A DNA stretch of 64,000 bases from Flammeovirgaceae bacterium (lineage in GTDB: Bacteria > Bacteroidota > Bacteroidia > Cytophagales > Cyclobacteriaceae): NCBI GenBank assembly GCA_021298015.1, contig JAJTGY010000018.1, forward strand, positions 1-64,000, written 5' to 3'. Every line of letters begins with the position of its first letter. Positions within the stretch are counted from its first letter, which is position 1. Position numbers and translations under genes: made by a program. The notes beneath the pieces were generated by a model, which worked only from the letters and a program-made list of their open reading frames with translations, made no database searches and was not told where the DNA came from. This document shows positions 54,718-63,612 of the stretch, piece after piece.

Positions 54718-56232
54718 CTACATACGTAGGGCATAGATGTATTCGCGGGGGTAATCTTCATAGATACCCGCAAACGTCACCGTTTCACCCGGTTTTTTAT
54801 TTTTCAAGAGTGTATTCAGTTCGGCCGCAGACTTCACCGGCTTGTCGTCTACGTGCGTAATGATGAAGCCATCCCGCATATCGGTATACCGGGCAACCCG
54901 GCCGCTGGACAATAACTTCACTTTTACTCCGCTGTTGATTTCAAGTTTTTTCAGTGTTTTCGCCTCTACGTCTTCCAGCTCCATGCCCAATGAGGCCACG
55001 GCATTTTTTTCTTCGCGCTTGAGGGTTTCTACTCGACCTCCACGTGTTTTCAGCGTTACGGGAATGACGACTGATTTGCCCGCGCGGTTAACCGTTACGT
55101 TGATTTTGTCACCCGGTCGTTTGCGACCAATATACTCGATCAAAGCCGTGTTAGATTTGATGTCGGTGTTATCAAGACGTGTAACCACGTCACCCTCCTT
55201 CAATCCGGCATCTTTGGCTGCACTCTTGTCGGCAAACCCGGCTACATAGGCGCCTTCGTTGACTTTTAGGTCCACTTCCTTCACCAAATCGGGCGTCACA
55301 TTTTGCACGGTAATGCCCAGCCAGCCACGCTGTACCGCTCCATAGGCAATGAGATCTTCTACAATTTTGCTCACTAAATTCGAAGGCACGGCAAATCCGT
55401 AGCCGCTGTAGGAGCCGGTTGGTGACGCAATGGCGGTGTTAATTCCCACCAGGCCACCGCTCATATTGACTAACGCACCACCGCTGTTGCCGGGGTTTAT
55501 GGCTGCATCGGTCTGAATGAACGACTCAATGGCAGTATTCAGGGGTATCTCACCTTCCTGCGAATTTTGCCTCTGCATGTTAGAGCTGATGATGTTAATG
55601 TTCCGGCCCTTGGCGCTGATGATACCCGCGGTTACAGTCGAGTTGAGATTAAACGGATTACCTACCGCCAATACCCATTCGCCTACTTTGGCCTGGTCTG
55701 AGTCTACAAATTGAAGATAGGGCAGTTGCTTCTGGTTGATCTTGATCACAGCCAGGTCGGTGTCAGGGTCAGTACCCACCACCTCTGCCTTGAATGAACG
55801 ATTATCATGCAGCGTAACTTCTACGACATCGGCATTTTGCACTACGTGGTTGTTGGTGACAATGTATCCGTCCGGGTTGATAACTACGCCTGAACCACTA
55901 CTGGCACTGGGCCCACGGTTCTCGAAAGGATTTTCCGGACCGAAGAAAAATTCGAAGGGGTTGCGTTGCGGCTGATCGCGGTTTAGGGACCGCTCGCCCT
56001 GCGTGGATTTGATGTGGACCACCGCGTTCATGGATTTTTCAGCTATCGAAACAAAATCCAGCGGGATAGCCTCACCCTTTTCATTTACCGTGTAGCCAAT
56101 TTGGGTAGCCACGGGGTTACTGGTGCGCTCAATAATGACCCCTTGCTGACCTTTCGTCCACCAGTTGTGGGCGACCAGCGTCAATACACTACCCATAACG
56201 GCCGCCACTAATACCATAGCAAATTGCTTCAT
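54718..56232 (-). CDS. DegP/HtrA-type periplasmic serine protease
   Basis: 504 residues with a signal anchor (MVLVAAVMGSVLTLVAHNWW), a trypsin-like domain with His (IVTNNHVVQNADV), Asp (DPDTDLAVIKI) and Ser (AAINPGNSGGALVN), and two PDZ domains (GAYVAGFADKSAAKDAGLKEGDVVTRL; GFIITHVDDKPVKSAAELNTLL). It degrades misfolded envelope proteins. The small YodC-like gene follows and shares the terminator. Confidence 0.93.
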   Translation of the reverse strand: MKQFAMVLVAAVMGSVLTLVAHNWWTKGQQGVIIERTSNPVATQIGYTVNEKGEAIPLDFVSIAEKSMNAVVHIKSTQGERSLNRDQPQRNPFEFFFGPENPFENRGPSASSGSGVVINPDGYIVTNNHVVQNADVVEVTLHDNRSFKAEVVGTDPDTDLAVIKINQKQLPYLQFVDSDQAKVGEWVLAVGNPFNLNSTVTAGIISAKGRNINIISSNMQRQNSQEGEIPLNTAIESFIQTDAAINPGNSGGALVNMSGGLVGINTAIASPTGSYSGYGFAVPSNLVSKIVEDLIAYGAVQRGWLGITVQNVTPDLVKEVDLKVNEGAYVAGFADKSAAKDAGLKEGDVVTRLDNTDIKSNTALIEYIGRKRPGDKINVTVNRAGKSVVIPVTLKTRGGRVETLKREEKNAVASLGMELEDVEAKTLKKLEINSGVKVKLLSSGRVARYTDMRDGFIITHVDDKPVKSAAELNTLLKNKKPGETVTFAGIYEDYPREYIYALRM

Positions 56233-56419
56233 AGTTTTTTCTGTTTTTTGTGATTCGGTAACCGCTCATGATGCTGGCGGCTCCGCATTAGTTTTACCTC
56301 ATCTACACGATCTGCACGCTTTCAAAATACATGCCGTGTCATATATACGAAATTTTGTCAGGTTGGGTTCCCCGGAACTGCCCGTAGCAGCACTCGAAAT
56401 ATAATGGGTATTTTTGGCC

Positions 56420-56854
56420 ATGGTCAAGTGGGCAGCAGCAATCCTGTTTTTTTCCCTGCCGGTGGCGGCCCCGGCCCAGGAAGCCGAATTCCGATGGCTG
56501 GTGGGTACGTGGGTTACCGAGGATGGTGCCGCCTTTGAAAGCTGGAAGTTGAAGGGGAAGATCGTACAGGGTGAAGGGTATGAAAAGGCGACCACCGGTC
56601 GCAAAAATGTGACCGAACAAATCCGAATAGTGAAAAAAGGCGACCATTTCTTTTACGTGCCCGATGTAGTCGGCCGCCAAGGCCCCGTTTGGTTTCGCAT
56701 TACGTTTCACGATGCCCAGGGATTTGTTGCGGAGAATCCGGAGCATGATTTCCCCCAACGCATCATTTACAAGCGAATGGATGACGACCACTTTCAGGCA
56801 CTGGTCAGCGGGGGCACTAAAACAATTAAGTATTTTTTTTCACGCGTTAATTGA
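56420..56854 (+). CDS. DUF6265-like secreted protein
   Basis: 144 residues from the ATG at 56420 (the track uses a TTG two codons earlier). A signal peptide (VKWAAAILFFSLPVAAPAQ) precedes a lipocalin-like beta domain (FRWLVGTWVTEDGAAFESWKLKGKIVQGEGYEKATTGRKNVTEQIRI... VAENPEHDFPQRIIYKRMDDDHF). The FPQRIIY element is typical of this family. The stop overlaps the next gene's ATG (TGATG). Confidence 0.75.
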   Translation: MVKWAAAILFFSLPVAAPAQEAEFRWLVGTWVTEDGAAFESWKLKGKIVQGEGYEKATTGRKNVTEQIRIVKKGDHFFYVPDVVGRQGPVWFRITFHDAQGFVAENPEHDFPQRIIYKRMDDDHFQALVSGGTKTIKYFFSRVN

Positions 56855-58011
56855 TGGAAGTAACAGCTACACTCTTTCTGAAGCCCGGGCGTGATCAATC
56901 GGTCAGGCGTTTTCACCCCTGGGTCTTTTCGGGCGGTGTAGCCCGGCAGCAAGGCGACCCGCAGGATGGCGATTGGGTTGAGGTAAAAGATCACGATCAG
57001 CAAACCCTGGCGCTCGGCCATTATCAAAACGGATCCATTATGGTGCGCCTGATCCACTTTGGCAGTTTTTTACCACCGCGGATCTACGAGGTGCGTCTGC
57101 AAGCGGCAGCGAGTTTGCGTCAGTGGCTTCAAAATGATTTTACCAACTGCTACCGACTTGTGCATGGTGAGGGAGATGGCTTGCCCGGCCTGGTTATTGA
57201 CTATTACGATGGGGTAGCCGTCATGCAGGCCCACTCGGTGGGCATGCACCGCGATCGGCACCAGATTGCCGAGGCCTTGCAAACCGTTTTGGGTGAGCGG
57301 CTAAAGAGCATTTACTACAAACCGGTGCTGCAATCTGCAGAGCCTGAGTATTTACTGGGTATGGCGGGCGTCCCTCACCAGGTGCTCGAACATGGGCATC
57401 AGTTTTTGGTTGATTGGGAGGAAGGTCAGAAGACCGGTTTCTTCCTTGACCAACGGGAGAACCGAAGACGATTGGCCGATTATGCCAAAGGACGGACGGT
57501 GCTCAACACGTTTTGCTACACGGGTGGATTTTCCATCTATGCTTTGCGCGCGGGAGCGCAACTGGTTCATTCGGTGGATGCGTCAGCCAGGGCGATTGAA
57601 CTAACGAAGAAAAACGTGGCGGTCAACGGGTTCGACCAGACCTTGCACGAGGGGTTTGCGGCTGACACATTTGATTTTTTGAAGGACAAAAACGGAAAGT
57701 ACGATCTCATCATCCTGGATCCGCCCGCGTTTGCCAAACATAAAGACTCCAAGCACCAGGCGATGAAGGGTTACCAGCGGCTCAATGCCGAGGCCATGCG
57801 CGTCATAGCCCCTGGTGGAATCATCTTTACGTTTTCATGTTCGCAGGTGGTGGATCGTCAGTTGTTCTACGATACCGTGGTGTCGGCTGCCATTCAAGCC
57901 GGCCGTGACATTAAAGTGCTCGAGCATCTCGGCCAGCCGGCCGATCACCCCGTATCCATTTTTCATCGGGAAGGTGAGTACTTGAAGGGATTAGTCCTTC
58001 ATGTGCAATAG
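56854..58011 (+). CDS. rlmI: RlmI-like 23S rRNA (cytosine-5) methyltransferase
   Basis: 385 residues from the ATG at 56854. An N-terminal PUA domain (FHPWVFSGGVARQQGDPQDGDWVEVKDHDQQTLALGHYQ) is followed by the EEHEA-like middle and a Rossmann methyltransferase with NTFCYTGGFSIYALRAG, DLIILDPPAFAKHK and FTFSCSQVVD. The Cys of FSCS is the likely attacking residue for m5C at a position equivalent to C1962. Translation is coupled to the DUF6265-like gene. Confidence 0.85.
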   Translation: MEVTATLFLKPGRDQSVRRFHPWVFSGGVARQQGDPQDGDWVEVKDHDQQTLALGHYQNGSIMVRLIHFGSFLPPRIYEVRLQAAASLRQWLQNDFTNCYRLVHGEGDGLPGLVIDYYDGVAVMQAHSVGMHRDRHQIAEALQTVLGERLKSIYYKPVLQSAEPEYLLGMAGVPHQVLEHGHQFLVDWEEGQKTGFFLDQRENRRRLADYAKGRTVLNTFCYTGGFSIYALRAGAQLVHSVDASARAIELTKKNVAVNGFDQTLHEGFAADTFDFLKDKNGKYDLIILDPPAFAKHKDSKHQAMKGYQRLNAEAMRVIAPGGIIFTFSCSQVVDRQLFYDTVVSAAIQAGRDIKVLEHLGQPADHPVSIFHREGEYLKGLVLHVQ

Positions 58012-58018
58012 AACCTAA

Positions 58019-58426
58019 TCACTTTGGATGTTGAGCGTAACGTTCGAAGAATTCAATCACGCGCAGCAGGTGGTCCATCATGCGGCCGGGGTTGCCGCTG
58101 CGCGTTAGCTCATGGCCTTCCTTGGGGTAGCGGATGTACTCCACAGGCTTGTTGAGAATTTTTAAATTTTTGTAGAGCATTTCGGATTGCATCACGCCCG
58201 TGCGCAGGTCTTGGTCGCCATGGATGATGAGCAAAGGGGTGTTGATGTTCTCTACGTAGGTGAGGGGTGATGCTGCATCGAGCAGTGCCTTCGTTTCTTT
58301 TTGCCACGGATAGCCGCCAAAGTTAGTGGGCACCAGCCGCCATGCGTTGCCCTCGCCCATAAAGGTAGTGAGGATGTAGACACTGCGCTGGGCGTTGGCT
58401 GCTTTGAAGCGGTTGTCGTGGCCGAA
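58019..58426 (-). pseudogene. 3' remnant of an S9 prolyl oligopeptidase-family gene
   Basis: The frame after a TAG at 58427-58429 reads FGHDNRFKAANAQRSVYILTTFMGEGNAWRLVP, then LIIHGDQDLRTG and YPKEGHELTRSG, which are the Asp and His elements of the S9 catalytic set. The nucleophile serine segment (GxSxGG) and the whole propeller domain are missing upstream, so only the last 130 or so residues remain. The region upstream up to 58556 shows no frame that continues it. It is a truncated relic, converging with rlmI. Confidence 0.75.
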
Positions 58427-58555
58427 CTACACGCTGCCAGCGGGGATTCGCAACAGGGCATCAGGTTTTTCGCCAGCATACCAGCGGAATTGAAAAGAGC
58501 ACGAGCTAACTGAAAGCAGAGTGCACGAACGATCGCAAAAACTGTTTGGAGCACA

Positions 58556-59266
58556 TTAAATTTTCAACATTTCGTACACCCTTTGTTTGTACAATTGGCC
58601 GATGGGCAATTCAACATTTTCGACAAAAAGAGAATTGCCGTCAACCAAGTTGATAAAATGTATTGACACGATGAAAGATTTGTGAATACGCAGAAAATGA
58701 TCTGCGGGCAATGATTTTTCCAGGTTGGTGAGCGTTTCTTGTGCCAATACAATTTTATGGGTGATGTGTATTTTTACATAATTACCAAACGCCTCTACAT
58801 ACTTTATTTCGGGGTAGTCAATTTTGTAAATCTTGCGGTCGGATTTGACGAAAAGATAATTGCTCGGTTTTAGTACGGGTGTCGGCATCAAAGGCGGGGT
58901 GTTGGCTTGCAGGGTTGGAACCACTTTGTTGATTGCTCTTAAGAACCGATCAAAAGCGATTGGCTTAACCAGGTAATCCATGACACCAAATTCGTAGCTT
59001 TCCAACGCGTGTTCTGCATAAGCAGTTGTGAGAATAACCTTGGGCGGATTTTTTATGATTTTCAGTAAGTCTAACCCCGAAAGCTCAGGCATTCGAATGT
59101 CTAAAAAAAGCAAATCGACAGGTTGATTTCGCAACGCGTTACTGGCCTCAATCGCGTTTGAGCAAAGACCAACCAACTCCAAAGAATCGACTAAGCTAAT
59201 GAATCTCTGGAGTACTTTTTGTGCCAATGGCTCGTCATCTACGATCAACACCTTCGCTTTATTCAT
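58556..59266 (-). CDS. LytTR-family response regulator
   Basis: 236 residues: receiver (1-120) with LLFLDIRMPELSGLDLL and the switch residues TTAYAEHALESYEFGVMDYLVKPI, and a LytTR domain (about 140-236; VKSDRKIYKIDYPEIKYVEAFGNYVKIHI). It overlaps the upstream kinase stop by 4 nt, so the two are coupled. Its position next to the erythromycin-esterase-like genes on the other strand raises the possibility that it controls them. Confidence 0.92.
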   Translation of the reverse strand: MNKAKVLIVDDEPLAQKVLQRFISLVDSLELVGLCSNAIEASNALRNQPVDLLFLDIRMPELSGLDLLKIIKNPPKVILTTAYAEHALESYEFGVMDYLVKPIAFDRFLRAINKVVPTLQANTPPLMPTPVLKPSNYLFVKSDRKIYKIDYPEIKYVEAFGNYVKIHITHKIVLAQETLTNLEKSLPADHFLRIHKSFIVSIHFINLVDGNSLFVENVELPIGQLYKQRVYEMLKI

Positions 59267-60264
59267 AACAGACTCAATTGAAGATTAACAACGAATTTGG
59301 TTCCCATATTTTCGATCGTTAACTGGTGTCTGTCAGGGTAAAGCAAATGAAGTCGTCTTCTTACGTTCTCAAGTCCGGTGCCAGAATTCTCCTCAACCAG
59401 CTTTGTTGAAATGCTGTTTTCTATGAAAAAGAAAAGTTCATTTTCTTCTATCCTCAGTTGGCTGTAGAGAAATGCATCGCCTACTGTGGCGTTGATGCCG
59501 TGCTTAAAGGCATTCTCGATAAACGGAATAAACAAAAGTGAGGCTATCGTCTTGTGTTGTGGTTCGCCCACAACTTCAAAGTCAATGGTAGCGCGGCTAT
59601 TCAGCCGAAGTTTCTCCAGCGTTAGATAATTCCTGATGAAATTGATCTCAGCGTGTAGCGCTGACTCTTCGTGCCGGCTGGTTTCGAGCATGTACCGCAT
59701 CAACTCCGATAACTTGACGACAGTGGCGGGGGCGAAGTCTGATTTTTCGAGCGTAAGCGAGTATAAATTATTGAGTGTATTGAATAGAAAATGGGGATTG
59801 ATTTGTGCACGCAGTAATTGAAGTTCGGCTTGAAATTGTTTGGCGGTCAGCTCCTTTTCTGCCAATTGTCGTTGAATACCCGACCGGTACATTTTCAATG
59901 CGCTGGTGATGATCACAAAAGTACTTAGGTTCACTATGTTTTGCAGCACAGTGGTTTGGTTATGGTAGAGATACTTTAACAGGGAGGTTAGACCGAATGC
60001 TGTAATGATTAAAGCGGTGACTAACGACAGAAAATACAAAACAAACTGATGTCGCCCAAGAAACCTTTTCATCAGCACATACATGTTCAAGTAAGAAATA
60101 AATGCGCTGAACAACAGTATGATCAACAAAAAGCTTACATAATCCGGGGGAAGTTCTTCGGCTGGAATCGAGAAAAAAAACAACAAGAGGAAACTTCCCC
60201 AAAAATAAAGGTGTAGAAAAATTCGGTTAGAAAGGAATTTGCCGAGTTGGTTAACGCGATGCAT
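59263..60264 (-). CDS. LytS-type sensor histidine kinase
   Basis: 333 residues with four N-terminal membrane helices (to about 145), a short coiled linker (QRQLAEKELTAKQFQAELQLLRAQ), the His box QINPHFLFNTLNNL and an ATPase with IPFIENAFKHGI and GTGLENVRRRLHLLYP. There is no separate periplasmic domain. It is encoded divergently from the small secreted protein at 60491, with a 226-nt gap. Confidence 0.9.
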   Translation of the reverse strand: MHRVNQLGKFLSNRIFLHLYFWGSFLLLFFFSIPAEELPPDYVSFLLIILLFSAFISYLNMYVLMKRFLGRHQFVLYFLSLVTALIITAFGLTSLLKYLYHNQTTVLQNIVNLSTFVIITSALKMYRSGIQRQLAEKELTAKQFQAELQLLRAQINPHFLFNTLNNLYSLTLEKSDFAPATVVKLSELMRYMLETSRHEESALHAEINFIRNYLTLEKLRLNSRATIDFEVVGEPQHKTIASLLFIPFIENAFKHGINATVGDAFLYSQLRIEENELFFFIENSISTKLVEENSGTGLENVRRRLHLLYPDRHQLTIENMGTKFVVNLQLSLL

Positions 60265-60490
60265 GACCGATTATCAAAAGTAATCGAAATTGACAAACCG
60301 GGCGAGGTTTTAATGACAAACCATCGAAATCGGCTGACAAATTCATCGATTCGAAGGGTAAACCTATTCGTTTTTCGATTTCAGGAGTTGGTCATTGATT
60401 GCACGGAGAACATCATTCTTCCTTCTGGAAACTGAACGCACTAGCTATTCTTGCGTTGGTATCAGCAACTCATTAAAACATGATTTAATT

Positions 60491-60782
60491 ATGAAAACAA
60501 TTTCATTCACGATCGTTTTTTCATTTGCTCTGTTGATCGGATATGCTCAAACAAATAGCCCGACTAAGGCCGCTCCCTCAGAAAAAACCCCGGAAAGATC
60601 TTACATTTTTTTTCTGGGGCTTATTGAAATCAAAAAATTATAGGGAAGTAGGAAACCGCCCCGTAAAAATGAAAATTGAATGCCCTACACTTGATTCTGT
60701 AGACAACGGGCTGGAAAAGAAGCAAGCATTATGGGGCGCTATTCAATGGACCGAAAAAAAGAAATCACCCCAAAAGAAATGA
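60491..60782 (+). pseudogene. Small secreted protein with a frameshift at a T8 run
   Basis: From the ATG at 60491 the frame gives a signal peptide (KTISFTIVFSFALLIGYAQ) and a polar stretch, and stops after 50 codons. The +1 frame continues with plausible protein (WGLLKSKNYREVGNRPVKMKIECPTLDSVDNGLEKKQALWGAIQWTEKKK) to 60782. The frames meet at the run of eight T at 60606-60613, and removing one T joins them into about 96 residues. This is a slip-strand mutation, phase-variable switch or assembly error. It lies 4 nt before the erythromycin-esterase-like gene. Confidence 0.55.
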
Positions 60783-60786
60783 TGCT

Positions 60787-62157
60787 ATGAAGAGAGAACG
60801 AGTACTACTAGCCGTCTACAGTCTTCTGAAACCGGTAAGTTCACTGCTTATGATGGGCTTGTTGTTGCTTTCATCAGTCATTCACGCGCAAGGTGAACGC
60901 CAAGAGCGGCTATCACAACAGTGGGTTGTCGATAACGGGAAACCCGCTAACCTGGAGTTAACCACGCAGAAAGATTTTATATTTCTGAAAAACGAAGTCG
61001 GAAATAAGCCAGTCGTGGCGTTCGAAGAACAGACCCACGAAGACGAAGCCACTTTTCAACTAAGGGGTAAGGTAATTGACTACTTCATTGAGGAGCTGGG
61101 TTTTGAAGTGGTTTTTTTTGAAGTACGCATTTTCGATTTGCTGTATGCAAATGAGTCGGTTAACAGGTTTAAGCAGATTGACAGCCTCCGCAATAGTTTG
61201 TTTTGGTTTTGGAAAACGGCAAATCAGCATGATCATGTTTTATTCTTTTTACAGCAACAGCGCCAGCAAGGGAATACGATGGAACGTGGAGGATTCGATT
61301 GTAATCTGACCTCTTCTTGTGGGAGAATAGGTAGTCGGTACACGAAGAAGTTACAAGCGCAAATCAAAGCAGTTGATGCTCAGTTTTTGTTTACGAATGA
61401 ATTGATCTCCTACCTCCATTTCTGGGATCGGATAGAACTGGACATGAAGAAAGGAGGCATAGGGTCACTTTCATTCAAAATGAATAAACGTGAACAGTCA
61501 GATTTTTTAGAACAAAGTGTTTTTATCCAGCAATGGCTTCGTGACAAAGGGCAATTTGAATGGGCGCAAATTGTGAATTCAATTGACGAGGGCATTGTGC
61601 TCTGTACTGATTTTAGTATCGTCAGAGCGTTATTCAGTAAAGAATGGTTTTTACAGATAAACAACGGGCGAGATAGGCTGATGGCGGAAAATTTAGAGTT
61701 TCTACTCGCTGCGAAAAATGCCAACAAGAAAGTGCTCTTGGTTGGCGCTACGTATCATTTCGCATGAAACGTGCAAACAATAACGCCATCAAAGCTACGT
61801 GGTTTACGGTTAGATAAATCGGTAACCATGGGGGATATCATCCATCCATTGGTTCATCACGAAATGTACACCATTGGGTTTACCGCTTACCAGGGCACTT
61901 ACGGCTACGGTAAAAATGGAGGGAAGGGGAAATCCGTAGAAAAAGAATCAGTAAAGAGCTTGTCGTGTCAACGTGCCCGCCAAAAATACGATGCTCCTTT
62001 TGTGCTATTGAGTTACATGAATGACGAAAGTGAATATTGGTCCAACGGAGCAATTATACGATTTCTGGATTATGCAACCAATACTGCGGCACCGCATCGG
62101 AGTGCAGTAATGGACGCAGTAGTTTACATAAAAACCGTGACACCAATCATATGTTGA
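60787..62157 (+). pseudogene. Erythromycin-esterase-family gene interrupted by TGA
   Basis: The first part (326 residues, signal peptide LMMGLLLLSSVIHAQG) has the family start (FIFLKNEVGNKPVVAFEEQTHEDEATFQLRGKVIDYFIEELGFEVVFFEV), where the neighbour's GEATHEDG reads EEQTHEDE. It ends ...VLLVGATYHFA at a TGA (61765-61767); the same frame continues NVQTITPSKLRGLRLDKSVTMGDIIHPLVHHEMYTIGFTAYQGTYG to 62157, the family's C-terminal segment, listed in the track as a separate ORF. A CGA-to-TGA change would explain the stop. Altered active-site motif and nonsense stop together suggest a decaying copy of the intact gene at 63613. Confidence 0.75.
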
Positions 62158-62246
62158 ATTCGCCAAACGCAAAGTAAATGAAAATACAAAACGATTCTTC
62201 TATTTATTCTATGATCCAATTTTGGCAACAGTGTGCTCGCCCTAAC

Positions 62247-63602
62247 ATGGTTAAGGTCTGCCTATCTTTTTTGATCATGCTTTTTCTTCACCAACCAACT
62301 AGAGGGCAATCTAGAGCGGACACCATAAAACTGCTGCTGGAATTTCCTTTGGCAGATTTTCCATACCAAACGTTGGCTAATAGAACTACCGGAGGTTTCT
62401 TCAGTGCATACATCAATCCTAGTATGAGCCAGTCTCTTGCTATGTCGAATAATTTATACTCTTCTGCTCACTACGGAATAAAGTCTCTGATAACGAAAAA
62501 AAGCAAGTTTAAAACACACCTATACAGAAACCTAGCGGCTCTGGGGTTTGATATATTCTCAGCTTATATTCCTTTTGGAAATGGTTGGCTTCATGAGGAA
62601 TATCACAGAGCAGTCATGACGCGGAGAGGGGTCAATAGCTTTAACCAGGTAAATACTTTCCCTTTTGGAAATGCTTTTGTTTCAGTGAACTCGGTGAGAG
62701 ATGAAGATTTGATTGTGTTGTCAGACAAATACAATAATGACTTCAGGAGATTGCAAGTAGCAGGAATGGAAGGCGAATATGCGCAAATCAGAACATTGCA
62801 GAGAAATAATTTCTTCTACAATCAGGGTTTGCCGCATATCCCGTTATTTTGGCTTTCTACACTCAACTCCATATCGTATTTAAGTGATTTGAGTGTATAT
62901 GATAAATCCATTGACCAGGCGAATGAAAAGGAGTTGACCATTGAATCGAGGGATTTCACAGGTCCGGATTACACTGCGTGGGTTTCGGCTTTGTATAACC
63001 CGCAACGACCCTATGAGGATAGAGGCATACATCCTTCTGGAACAGGTATTGACCGGTACGTAAAAACGACAGACCTGACTACAGAAGAACTTAACTACCT
63101 GAAAAGACAAGGTCAATTGCATTGGTTAAACGTTCTTTCCCCGCAATTATTCGGTTTTGGAAAGGTAAAACTTAACTCAAATGAAAAAGGCGTGTATTAT
63201 GGAAACTTCGCCATCAGGCACGTCCTGACACCTTTTGGAAACGATATCAGCTTAGACTTGTTTTACCAAACGCCCACAGACAACTATATGTTTTCATTGC
63301 ACAACTACAACAACCTTCATCAGTCATTTTTCGGTATTGAAGGTGGAATAATTGATAAGAAGATGACAGATAAATGGATGGTTAGCAGCAGGGGCATTCT
63401 TTGGACACAGCCGAAAAACCAATCTTTCAGTGATAGAAGAGCGAGTCTTGGTGGAGCGTTACACATTCGAAATTCCCTAAGCCTTAATTCTCTTAATCTT
63501 TTTTTAGATGTAGACGCAAAATCAGCAGGTTGGCTTATGGGCAATGTGTTTCTGGAGGAAAACGTCAGCTTGATTTTTGGGCTCAACGTAAGAGTAAACT
63601 AA
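62247..63602 (+). CDS. Exported protein with an HExxH motif, unknown family
   Basis: About 451 residues from MVKVCLSFLIMLFLHQPTRGQS (ATG 62247; the track start at 62178 adds 23 residues without signal character). After a signal peptide, a segment rich in aromatic and hydrophobic residues contains GNGWLHEEYHRAVMTRRG, an HExxH zinc-protease-type motif, with GMEGEY about 90 residues later as a possible further ligand. The C-terminal half looks beta-rich (YYGNFAIRHVLTPFGNDISLDLFYQTPT; GNVFLEENVSLIFGLNVRVN), like an outer-membrane or periplasmic barrel. I do not recognise a named family. It sits between two erythromycin-esterase-like genes. Confidence 0.6.
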   Translation: MVKVCLSFLIMLFLHQPTRGQSRADTIKLLLEFPLADFPYQTLANRTTGGFFSAYINPSMSQSLAMSNNLYSSAHYGIKSLITKKSKFKTHLYRNLAALGFDIFSAYIPFGNGWLHEEYHRAVMTRRGVNSFNQVNTFPFGNAFVSVNSVRDEDLIVLSDKYNNDFRRLQVAGMEGEYAQIRTLQRNNFFYNQGLPHIPLFWLSTLNSISYLSDLSVYDKSIDQANEKELTIESRDFTGPDYTAWVSALYNPQRPYEDRGIHPSGTGIDRYVKTTDLTTEELNYLKRQGQLHWLNVLSPQLFGFGKVKLNSNEKGVYYGNFAIRHVLTPFGNDISLDLFYQTPTDNYMFSLHNYNNLHQSFFGIEGGIIDKKMTDKWMVSSRGILWTQPKNQSFSDRRASLGGALHIRNSLSLNSLNLFLDVDAKSAGWLMGNVFLEENVSLIFGLNVRVN

Positions 63603-63612
63603 TAATTAGATA

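Noticed and set aside
58252-58554. 100-residue minus-strand ORF at the S9 remnant
   Set aside because: It is out of frame with the S9 sequence, which reads well in the other frame, and shows no protein-like pattern.
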